Shown piece after piece: positions 26,329 to 33,653 of a stretch of DNA of 50,282 nucleotides; position 1 is the stretch's first letter; every line of letters begins with the position of its first letter. The DNA comes from Longimicrobium sp. (GTDB lineage: Bacteria > Gemmatimonadota > Gemmatimonadetes > Longimicrobiales > Longimicrobiaceae): assembly GCA_036389795.1 (NCBI GenBank), contig DASVWD010000011.1, positions 1 through 50,282 of the forward strand. The letters are read 5' to 3'. Position numbers and translations under genes: made by a program. The notes under the pieces were generated by a model, which worked only from the letters and a program-made list of their open reading frames with translations, had not been told where the DNA came from and searched no databases.

Positions 26329-27214
26329 GCGCGCCCGCCGGACGGCGGGCTTCACCCTGGTGGAGGTGATGGTGGCCCTCCTGATCGCGCTGATCCTCTC
26401 CGGCGTGGTCTTCCAGCTCATCCGCGGGCAGAGCCGCTTCGTGACCGTGCAGAGCGCGCGCGAGGAGGTGCAGCAGAACACCCGCGGCGCGCTGGAGCTG
26501 ATGGCCAGCGAGCTGCGCTCCATCGAGCCCGGCGGGCTGGTGGAGACCGACAGCAACTCGGTCACCTTCCTGCTCCCGCGTGCCTGGGGGCTCTACTGCG
26601 GGGGCAGCGCCACCCAGATGAGCGCCGTCTTCCCCGACTTCCCCGCCGAGATGCGCGCGCTCAACAGCGCCTCGGGGGTGATCGCCGACACCGCCGCCGC
26701 GGCCCCGCGCAAGTGGGGGCCGAGCCCCGTGAACGCCGCGCGCGCCACCGTCACCGCCATCAACACCTTCGACCTGACCGCGGCCGGCAACGCGTGCGAG
26801 GGGCTGCGCCCCACCACCATCCCCTCGCCCAGCTCGCAGGGGCTGCGCCTGGACGGGACCGGCCTCCCCACGCCGCCGCGGGGCAACCTGGTCTACCTGT
26901 ACCAGTACGTCCGCTACGACGTGGCCCAGAACGACGACGGCGAGTGGTGGATCCGCCGCAGCAACGGCATGTCGGGCGGCAGCACCGTGCAGCAGCCGCT
27001 CGCCGGCCCGCTCCCCTCGGGCGGGGGCCTGCGCCTGCGCTACTGGGACGGCGCCGCCGGCGGCCAGCTGGGCCCGCGCCTCACCACGCTGGCCGACCTG
27101 GGCCGCGTGGGGCGCGTGAGCATCGCCGTGCGCACCCGCAGCCGCTCCCGGAGCGGCAGCGCCGTGCAGCAACAGGCCGACTCCCTGACCGTCCTGCTCT
27201 GGAACCGCCCATGA
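26315..27214 (+). CDS. pilW: PilW-like minor pilin
   Basis: The 299-residue prepilin has a 12-residue leader (ending RRTAG), then FTLVEVMVALLIALILSGVV, with Glu +5. The stretch QSRFVTVQSAREEVQQNTRGALELMASELR is a clear PilW/GspJ-type helix (given here in shortened form; residues about 42-72). The large globular domain includes two Cys (about 89 and 153). It overlaps pilV by 14 bp and the next gene by 4 bp. PilW-type proteins prime pilus assembly together with PilV and PilX. Confidence 0.85.
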   Translation: MCFAKRARRTAGFTLVEVMVALLIALILSGVVFQLIRGQSRFVTVQSAREEVQQNTRGALELMASELRSIEPGGLVETDSNSVTFLLPRAWGLYCGGSATQMSAVFPDFPAEMRALNSASGVIADTAAAAPRKWGPSPVNAARATVTAINTFDLTAAGNACEGLRPTTIPSPSSQGLRLDGTGLPTPPRGNLVYLYQYVRYDVAQNDDGEWWIRRSNGMSGGSTVQQPLAGPLPSGGGLRLRYWDGAAGGQLGPRLTTLADLGRVGRVSIAVRTRSRSRSGSAVQQQADSLTVLLWNRP

Positions 27215-28494
27215 CCCGCAACGAACCCGACGCCGCCCCGCGCCATCGCCGCGCCCCGACCCCGACGCCGATCGGCACGCGGGGGATCGCGCTCCCGGTG
27301 GCCCTGCTGGGGCTGGTGGCCGTCTCGCTGATGGTGACCACGGCGCTGCTCACCTCCTCCACCGAGATCGCCGTGAGCGGCGCCCACCGCGACGCCGCCG
27401 CCGGGCTGTACAACGCCAGCGGCGCCCTGGAGCGGTACGTGGCCGACCGCGCCGTCTCGGGCGCCATCAACAAGCTGGTGCAGGGGAGCGCCACGGTGGC
27501 CGCCCCCGACGGGCGCACCTACACGCTCACCGTGGCCCAGCTCGCCCAGGTGATCTCGGGCGTCGAGGACGGGGCCAGGACGCAGGCCACCTCCGACGAG
27601 ACCTTCTCAGTGATCGCCCGGCCGCCGCAGTCGCGGGGGAGGAGCGTGGGCGCGTTCGTCACCGCGCGGCGCACGCTGCAGAAGATCAAGCTCAACATCA
27701 ACGCCGGCGCCACCTCGGGCGGCGACCTGCGGGTGGCGGGCAACGCCACCATCAGCGACGGCCGCGACGACCTCAACTGCGACTCCTCCGCCGCGCCGTA
27801 CGCCGTGCAGGTGACCGCGGGCTCCAGGATCGAGATCTCCGGCCAGCCCAACATCACCGGCGCCGCCGACACGGCGAACTTCCGCAAGGAGGCGCTGGTG
27901 GACTCGGTGCTGGGCGGGATCCCGCTCGACACGCTGGTCAAGTACGCCAGCATCAAGTTCGGCCCGCAGTTCAACCGGCCCGGCTACACCGCGCCCACCT
28001 GGGACAACAACCGGCGGGTGAACTCCGGCAACACCCTGCCGGCCGACACCATGTACAACTGGGGGTGCCCCCCCGACATGGACGTGAGCTGCCCCACCGG
28101 GTCCAGCCAGCGCTTCGTGGTGGTGGCGATCGACGCCACGGGGCTGCAGGGCACCACCGTCAAGATCAACGGCGACTACGGGCAGGGGATCATCGTGGTC
28201 ACCAACGGCAGCCTGGACATCCAGGGCAACTTCACCTTCCGCGGCATCATCCTGGTGGAGCAGGACCTCAAGATCGGCGGCGGCCAGGCGCAGTTCGCCG
28301 GCAAGATCGAGGGCGCGGTGGTGGCGTTCGGCCAGTCGAGCACGGTGGAGGACCGGGTGCAGGGCACGGCGGTGATCCGCTTTAACCGCTGCTCGATCAT
28401 CGACGCGCAAAACGCATTGAACCGCGGCAGATTGCAAGACATGCCGCAAGTGCTTAACCAGCGCACGTTTGCGTGGTTCGAGCTGGTGCGCTAG
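27211..28494 (+). CDS. PilX-like pilus assembly protein with polymer-forming domain
   Basis: The 427-residue protein has a disordered N-terminus (about 1-25), then RGIALPVALLGLVAVSLMVT, a membrane helix like that of PilX but lacking Glu +5. The PilX-N type helix (about 45-75) is followed by a long beta-rich domain with GGDLRVAGNATISDG, ITAG-like turns and GSLDIQGNFTFRGIILVEQDLKIGG (in part), as in DUF7305/bactofilin-like repeats. It is much longer than PilX of Pseudomonas. The last 40 codons have lower G+C than the rest. A promoter for pilM follows at 28516. Confidence 0.75.
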   Translation: MTRNEPDAAPRHRRAPTPTPIGTRGIALPVALLGLVAVSLMVTTALLTSSTEIAVSGAHRDAAAGLYNASGALERYVADRAVSGAINKLVQGSATVAAPDGRTYTLTVAQLAQVISGVEDGARTQATSDETFSVIARPPQSRGRSVGAFVTARRTLQKIKLNINAGATSGGDLRVAGNATISDGRDDLNCDSSAAPYAVQVTAGSRIEISGQPNITGAADTANFRKEALVDSVLGGIPLDTLVKYASIKFGPQFNRPGYTAPTWDNNRRVNSGNTLPADTMYNWGCPPDMDVSCPTGSSQRFVVVAIDATGLQGTTVKINGDYGQGIIVVTNGSLDIQGNFTFRGIILVEQDLKIGGGQAQFAGKIEGAVVAFGQSSTVEDRVQGTAVIRFNRCSIIDAQNALNRGRLQDMPQVLNQRTFAWFELVR

Positions 28495-28515
28495 TGCGGG
28501 AATGTGCGAGCACTC

Positions 28516-28544
28516 TTGACGCCCGCATTCCCAGTCGCTAGCTT
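28516..28544 (+). promoter_or_regulatory. sigma70-type promoter of pilMNOPQ
   Basis: TTGACG and TAGCTT are separated by 17 bp, about 115 bp upstream of the pilM ATG and 22 bp behind the pilX-like stop codon. It would allow the assembly genes to be transcribed apart from the minor pilins. Confidence 0.55.
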
Positions 28545-28660
28545 GCCCGACGACTCCCCCACACACCCACGCCCAACCCAGGACCGCCGCGGCCCGTTTT
28601 GCGGCGCATGTCCCCGGACCTTTTCACGTTCCGCATCCCCGGGACGACAGGAATCCGTGT

Positions 28661-29707
28661 ATGCCTTCGCTGCTTCGCAGGAACCGCTCGACGGTGGGTC
28701 TCGACATCGGCAGCGGCTTCGTCAAGGTGGCCGTGGTCGACCACTCCGGCGCTGAGCCCGAGCTGGTGCACGTCTCCCACACGCCGCTCATCGCCGACGC
28801 CATCGTCGAGGGCGAGGTGATGGACCCCCAGATCGTGGTGGAGACCGTCCGCTCGCTCCTGGAGACGGCCGGGATCAAGCCGAAGCGCCTGGTGGCCTCG
28901 GTGGGCGGGCGCGACGTGATGGTCAAGAAGATCCAGATGGACCGGATGAAGGAGACCGACGCCCGCGAGGTGATCCGCTGGGAGGCCGAGCAGCACGTCC
29001 CCTACGACATGGAGAGCGTGCAGCTGGACTTCCACATCCTGGACCCGCTCGACGACGGCCTGCAGATGAGTGTGCTGCTGGTGGCCGCCAAGCGGGAGCT
29101 GGTGGACCAGCGGGTGTCGCTGCTGCGCGACGCGGGGCTCGCCCCGGCGGTGGTGGACGTGGACGCCTGCGCGCTGCAGAACGCCTTCGCCTACAACTAC
29201 CCCGAGGCCCTGACCGGCGTGGCCGCCCTGGTGAACGTGGGCCACGAGGTCTCGACGGTGAACGTGCTGCAGGAGGGCACGCTGATCCTCACCCGCGACA
29301 TCCCCTTCGGCTCGCGGCGGCTGCGCGAGGAGCTGCGCCGCCTGCACGGGCTGGCCGCCGACGAGGCCGAGGCGGTGCTGCAGGGTCGCTCGCCGCGGGC
29401 AGGGGAGTTCCGCGAGCTGCTGGCCGAGGGGTGCGAGGAGCTGGCCATCGGCATCGAGCGCGCCGTGGCGTTCCTCTCCATGGGCGAGCACAGCGGCGGG
29501 CTGCAGCGCGTGTACCTCTCCGGCGGCGGCGCCCGCATCCCGGGCCTGGCCGACGTGGTGGCGGCGCGACTCCGCGCCCGCACCGACCTGGCCACCCCGC
29601 TGCAGCGCCTGAAGGTGCGCGGCGCCGTGGGGGCCGCCTTCCCGCTCGACGAGCTGGCGCCGATGCTGATGCTCCCGGTGGGGCTGGCGCTGCGCAGCGC
29701 GGCCTGA
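28661..29707 (+). CDS. pilM: Type IV pilus inner-membrane platform protein PilM
   Basis: The 348-residue actin-like ATPase has the N-terminal nucleotide-binding element STVGLDIGSGFVKVAVVD (about 9-26), the conserved segment AREVIRWEAEQHVPYDMESV-like (about 100-120) and a second phosphate loop GGGARIPGLADVV (about 287-299). PilM sits on the cytoplasmic face and binds the N-terminus of PilN. The order pilM-N-O-P-Q is the standard one. AGGA precedes the ATG by 8 bp. Confidence 0.95.
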   Translation: MPSLLRRNRSTVGLDIGSGFVKVAVVDHSGAEPELVHVSHTPLIADAIVEGEVMDPQIVVETVRSLLETAGIKPKRLVASVGGRDVMVKKIQMDRMKETDAREVIRWEAEQHVPYDMESVQLDFHILDPLDDGLQMSVLLVAAKRELVDQRVSLLRDAGLAPAVVDVDACALQNAFAYNYPEALTGVAALVNVGHEVSTVNVLQEGTLILTRDIPFGSRRLREELRRLHGLAADEAEAVLQGRSPRAGEFRELLAEGCEELAIGIERAVAFLSMGEHSGGLQRVYLSGGGARIPGLADVVAARLRARTDLATPLQRLKVRGAVGAAFPLDELAPMLMLPVGLALRSAA

Positions 29708-29753
29708 CGGGCCGCTTCCCTAGACCGAAACGTTGGAACCGAGGTCCCGGACC

Positions 29754-30491
29754 TTGATCGAGATCAACCTCCTCCCCAGCGGACCCCAGCGGCGCCCGGC
29801 CGGCCGCTCGCTCCGCTCCGCCTCGCTCCCGAGCGCGGGGGCCGACCCGCGCGTGGTGGCGCTCGGGCTCGCCGGCCTGCTCGTGCTGGGGCTCCTCGCC
29901 TTCGGCTTCTGGCGCACGGGCGCCCAGGCCGCCGAGCTGGGGGCCCGCCTCGAGCGCGAGCGGGCCGACTCGGTGCGGCTGGCGCGCACCATCGCGCTCA
30001 TGCAGACGATCCAGGCGCGGCGCGACACCATCGAGCAGAAGATCGCGGTGATCCGCGCCGTGGACGGCCGCCGCTACGTGTGGCCGCACCTGCTGGACGA
30101 GGTGAGCCGCGCGGTGCCGCCCTTCACCTGGCTCACCAAGGTGGCCGCCGTCGAGGAGGCCCCGCCCGCCCCGGCCCCGCCGCCCGCCGCGGCCCCGGCC
30201 GGCGGCGACACCGCGAAGAAGGACTCGGCCGCCGCGGCCGCGGCCCCCGCGCCGCCGCCCGAGCCCGAGGGCCCCGGGTTCAGCATCGAGGGGAGCGCGG
30301 CCACCACGCAGTCGCTCACCCGCTTCATGAAGAACCTGGAGGCGAGCCCCATGATCCAGGGCGTGGCCCTGGTCACCAGCGAGCAGACCACGCTGGAGGG
30401 GAGGAGCTTCCTGAAGTTCACGCTGGAGGCGCGCTTCGAACGGCCCGACTCCACGCTCCTGGAACAGGTCCCCGTGATCCCGGTGCAGTAG
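29754..30491 (+). CDS. pilN: Type IV pilus alignment protein PilN
   Basis: With the TTG start at 29754 (GAGGT 8 bp upstream) the protein has 245 residues and opens with IEINLLPSGP, the PilM-binding motif of PilN. A longer start at 29733 is possible but has no ribosome site. There is one membrane helix (about 43-60: VVALGLAGLLVLGLLAFGFW), a coiled coil (about 65-105), and a Pro/Ala-rich insertion (about 130-170) before the ferredoxin-like fold (SIEGSAATTQSLTRFMKNLE). It bridges PilM in the cytoplasm to PilO in the periplasm. Confidence 0.9.
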   Translation: MIEINLLPSGPQRRPAGRSLRSASLPSAGADPRVVALGLAGLLVLGLLAFGFWRTGAQAAELGARLERERADSVRLARTIALMQTIQARRDTIEQKIAVIRAVDGRRYVWPHLLDEVSRAVPPFTWLTKVAAVEEAPPAPAPPPAAAPAGGDTAKKDSAAAAAAPAPPPEPEGPGFSIEGSAATTQSLTRFMKNLEASPMIQGVALVTSEQTTLEGRSFLKFTLEARFERPDSTLLEQVPVIPVQ

Positions 30492-30493
30492 CC

Positions 30494-31114
30494 ATGGCCC
30501 TTCCGCCGCTCGACCCGAAGACGCGCAAGAACCTCATCTACGCCGGCGTGGCGCTGGCCCTGGTGACGTTCCTCCTCTACGACCGCGTCTACACCCCGCG
30601 CACGCAGCACGTCGCCGAGCTGGAGACCCGGCTCGCGTCGGTGCAGAACAGCAACGTCCGGGCGCGCGCCCTCACCCGGGGCGCCACCACCCCCGAGGAG
30701 GCGCTGGAGCTGTACCGGCGCCAGCTGGAGGTGGTGGAGGGGCTCATCCCCTCGGCCGAGGAGCTCCCCGACCTGCTCGACGCCATCTCGGCCGAGGCGC
30801 AGCGCACGGGGGTGGAGCTCACCTTCATCCAGCCCACCGGGGCCACCGAGGAGCCGTACTACACGCGCCGGGCGTACGACCTGGCGGTGCTCGGCCGCTA
30901 CCACGACATCGGCGAGTTCCTCACCCGCGTGGCCAGCCTGCCGCGCATCGTGACCCCGGTGAACCTGTCGCTGGCGCCGCAGCAGCAGGCGCAGCCCGGC
31001 CTGCCGGCGGCCGCCGCCGCCCTGGGCGACGGTCCGCCCCGCCTGGAGGCCCGCTTCTCGATCGAGACCTACGTGATCCCCACCGCCCCGGTGAACGATG
31101 CCCCCGCGGAATAG
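30494..31114 (+). CDS. pilO: Type IV pilus alignment protein PilO
   Basis: The 206-residue inner-membrane protein has one N-terminal helix (about 14-29: LIYAGVALALVTFLLYD), a coiled coil (about 38-75) and a periplasmic ferredoxin-like domain with VVEGLIPSAEELPDLLDAIS and YDLAVLGRYHDIGEFLTRVA, both typical of PilO. It starts 2 bp behind the pilN stop and overlaps pilP by 17 bp, so the operon is tightly packed. Confidence 0.92.
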   Translation: MALPPLDPKTRKNLIYAGVALALVTFLLYDRVYTPRTQHVAELETRLASVQNSNVRARALTRGATTPEEALELYRRQLEVVEGLIPSAEELPDLLDAISAEAQRTGVELTFIQPTGATEEPYYTRRAYDLAVLGRYHDIGEFLTRVASLPRIVTPVNLSLAPQQQAQPGLPAAAAALGDGPPRLEARFSIETYVIPTAPVNDAPAE

Positions 31115-31817
31115 CTTCCTCGCCGCCGCGCTCCTCTGCCTGGGCGCGGCCCCGGCGGCCGCCCAGCGGAGCGCCGCCGCCGCCCCCGCCCCGGTGGGCG
31201 CGCAGTCGACCGCGGCCTCCGCGGCCGCCCCCGCCGCCGCCGCCGCGCCGGTCGAGTACCAGCGCGAGGTGTTCCGCTACCAGCGCGGCGGGCGCCCCGA
31301 CCCGTTCCAGCCGCTGCTCACCGCGGCCGAGCTGGGCTTCCGGGTGGAGGACCTGCGGCTGACCTCCATCGTCTACTCGCCCAACCCGCGCACGTCGCTG
31401 GCGATCTTCGCCGAGGGCGACAGCGCCAGGCGGCACCGGCTGCGCGTGGGGCAGCGGCTGGGGAACATGACGGTGCTGCGCATCTACCCGCAGCGGGTGG
31501 ACGTGAGCGTCGACGACTTCGGCAGCAGCCGGGTGGAGACGATCCAACTCCGCCGCGCCGGGCGCCGCGCCGAGGTGCAGCAGCAGGCCGGCCCGCCGGC
31601 CGCCGCGGCCGCGCAGTCGCCCCAGATCCCCGTCACCATCGCCCCGGCGCCGCAGGAGCAGCCCCGGCGGCCCCAGCCGCTCCGGCGCGGCCCCGCCGCC
31701 GCGGCGGCCCGGGCCGGCCAGGCCGGCCAGGCGGCGCCGCCGCCCGCCCCGGCCCCGGCGCCCACGCGCGGGATCAACCCGCGCAGCCCCAACTACACCT
31801 CGCGCCCGCGCCCGTAA
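31098..31817 (+). CDS. pilP: PilP-like periplasmic pilus protein
   Basis: The 239-residue protein has a signal peptide ending at AAAQ (about residue 24), an Ala/Pro-rich linker, and a compact beta domain (about 55-150) with GGRPDPFQPL, the word common to PilP and GspC-type HR domains, and HRLRVGQRLGNMTVLRI. A long Pro/Ala/Gln-rich tail ends in basic residues. No lipobox Cys is present, although many PilP proteins are lipoproteins. It links PilNO to the secretin PilQ, whose gene follows after 22 bp. Confidence 0.85.
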   Translation: MPPRNSFLAAALLCLGAAPAAAQRSAAAAPAPVGAQSTAASAAAPAAAAAPVEYQREVFRYQRGGRPDPFQPLLTAAELGFRVEDLRLTSIVYSPNPRTSLAIFAEGDSARRHRLRVGQRLGNMTVLRIYPQRVDVSVDDFGSSRVETIQLRRAGRRAEVQQQAGPPAAAAAQSPQIPVTIAPAPQEQPRRPQPLRRGPAAAAARAGQAGQAAPPPAPAPAPTRGINPRSPNYTSRPRP

Positions 31818-31839
31818 ACCAGACCCCAGGACAACGACG

Positions 31840-33612
31840 ATGCTGCGCAAACTCGCGATCGCGCTCCTCCTTCCCGCGCTCGCCGCCGCGGCCCCGCGCG
31901 CCGAGCCGGGGAGCGTCTCGGGGCTCAAGCTCGAGGCGCGCGAGGGACGCACCGAGCTCACGGTGGAGATCACCGGGGGCGAGGTGCGCTGGACCGACTT
32001 CTCCCTCTCGGGGCCGCCCCGGGTGGTGGTGGACCTGCAGGGCGCCACCAGCACGCTCTCGCGCCGCTACGACGGGATCGACCGCGGCGGGGTGAAGGCG
32101 GTGCGCACCAGCCAGCACACCGCCGACGTGGTGCGCGTGGTGGTGGACCTGGAGAAGGACGCCTCCTACACGGTGGAGCGCTCCCCCGACGGGATCGTGA
32201 TCTCCATCGCCTCGCAGGCCACGGCGTTCCAGCCCTGGTCGAGCGGCCCCGGCGCCGAGTACGCGTCGGCCGCGGCGCCGGCCGCGGCGCCCGAGCGCCC
32301 GTTCTCATCGCCGCAGCAGCAGGGCACTCCGCGGCGCGCGCCCCAGCAGCAGCCGAGCCAGGCCCGGCGCATCACCGTGACCTTCGAGAACACGGACATG
32401 CGCGACGTGCTGGCCTCCTTCGCCGAGCTCACCGGGCGCTCCATCGTCCCGGGCGCCGACGTGGGGTCGATCCGGGTGGACTACGTGGCGTTCGAGAACC
32501 AGCCGTGGGACGAGGCGCTGCGCACCCTGCTGCAGGCGTACGGGCTGGCGGCCGAGGAGCTCCCCAGCGGGATCATCCGCGTGGACGCCATCGACAAGCT
32601 GGCCGAGCGCGAGAGCCTGGAGCCGCTGGTCACGCAGACCTTCCGCATCAACTACGTCCCCGTCGAGGAGCTGCTGGCCACCCTCGACCCGCTCAAGACC
32701 GAGCGCGGCTCGATCAGCGCCAACAAGACCACCAACACGCTGATCGCCACCGACGTGGGCAGCGTGGTGGCCGAGTTCGCCAACCTGGTGCAGCAGCTGG
32801 ACGTGCGCACCCCTCAGGTGGCGATCCAGGCCAAGATCATCTTCATCAACCGCACCGACGCCGAGGCGCTGGGGATCAGCTACGACCTCAAGGACTCGCG
32901 CGGCAGCTCGCTGAACTCGCTGGTCTCGGTCCCCGACCCCTTCAACCCGGGCGAGCAGACCAACGCCGACCTGATCTCGCTGGGCGGCAACTCGATCGCG
33001 GCGCTCGGCAACGCCAACGAGCGGGTGCAGGACCCGGCGCTGCAGGTGGTGACCTCGCTGGTGCTGGGGCGCTACACGCTCATCACCTTCCTGGACGCCC
33101 TGCAGACGGCGCAGCTCTCCGACGTGCAGGCGGCGCCGGTGGTGACCACCAGCAGCAACCACGAGGCGCAGATCTGGGTGGGCGAGCGCACCCCGATCCG
33201 CGTGGTGGACCTGGGCTCGGTGAACGCCGGCGTCCCCGGCGCCACCGGCGCGCGCGCCACGGCCGAGCTGGTGGAGACCGGCATCCGGCTGATCGTCACC
33301 CCGCAGGTGACGGCCGACCGGCGGGTGCTGCTGCAGCTGCACGCCGAGCGCAGCAGCGCCGAGCCCGCCCCGGGCGAGATCGGCGTGCTCTTCCGGCAGC
33401 AGCAGGGCGACACCCGCGTGATGGTGGCCGACGGCGAGACGGCCGTGATCGGCGGCCTCACCGTCACCGAGGTCACCCAGCAGCGCTCCGGGATCCCGTT
33501 CCTGATGGACGTTCCCTTCCTGGGCTCGCTCTTCCGCACCACCCGCAACACCGAGATCAAGCGTGACCTGCTGATCATGGTCACCCCCCACATCGTCGAG
33601 GAGCGCGCCTGA
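31840..33612 (+). CDS. pilQ: Type IV pilus secretin PilQ
   Basis: The 590-residue outer-membrane secretin has a signal peptide, one AMIN domain (about 25-125, binds peptidoglycan), a low-complexity linker (about 140-180), an STN/N0 domain (about 185-240: ITVTFENTDMRDVLASFAEL in part), an N1/NolW domain (about 260-325) and the secretin domain (about 395-588) ending in VPFLGSLFRTTRNTEIKRDL and LLIMVTPHIV. It forms the gated pore through which the pilus leaves the cell. One AMIN domain and one N1 domain make it shorter than PilQ of Pseudomonas. Confidence 0.96.
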   Translation: MLRKLAIALLLPALAAAAPRAEPGSVSGLKLEAREGRTELTVEITGGEVRWTDFSLSGPPRVVVDLQGATSTLSRRYDGIDRGGVKAVRTSQHTADVVRVVVDLEKDASYTVERSPDGIVISIASQATAFQPWSSGPGAEYASAAAPAAAPERPFSSPQQQGTPRRAPQQQPSQARRITVTFENTDMRDVLASFAELTGRSIVPGADVGSIRVDYVAFENQPWDEALRTLLQAYGLAAEELPSGIIRVDAIDKLAERESLEPLVTQTFRINYVPVEELLATLDPLKTERGSISANKTTNTLIATDVGSVVAEFANLVQQLDVRTPQVAIQAKIIFINRTDAEALGISYDLKDSRGSSLNSLVSVPDPFNPGEQTNADLISLGGNSIAALGNANERVQDPALQVVTSLVLGRYTLITFLDALQTAQLSDVQAAPVVTTSSNHEAQIWVGERTPIRVVDLGSVNAGVPGATGARATAELVETGIRLIVTPQVTADRRVLLQLHAERSSAEPAPGEIGVLFRQQQGDTRVMVADGETAVIGGLTVTEVTQQRSGIPFLMDVPFLGSLFRTTRNTEIKRDLLIMVTPHIVEERA

Positions 33613-33653
33613 GCCGCCCGGCCCAGAGCCGCCGACACACTCCGGAGGACCGC

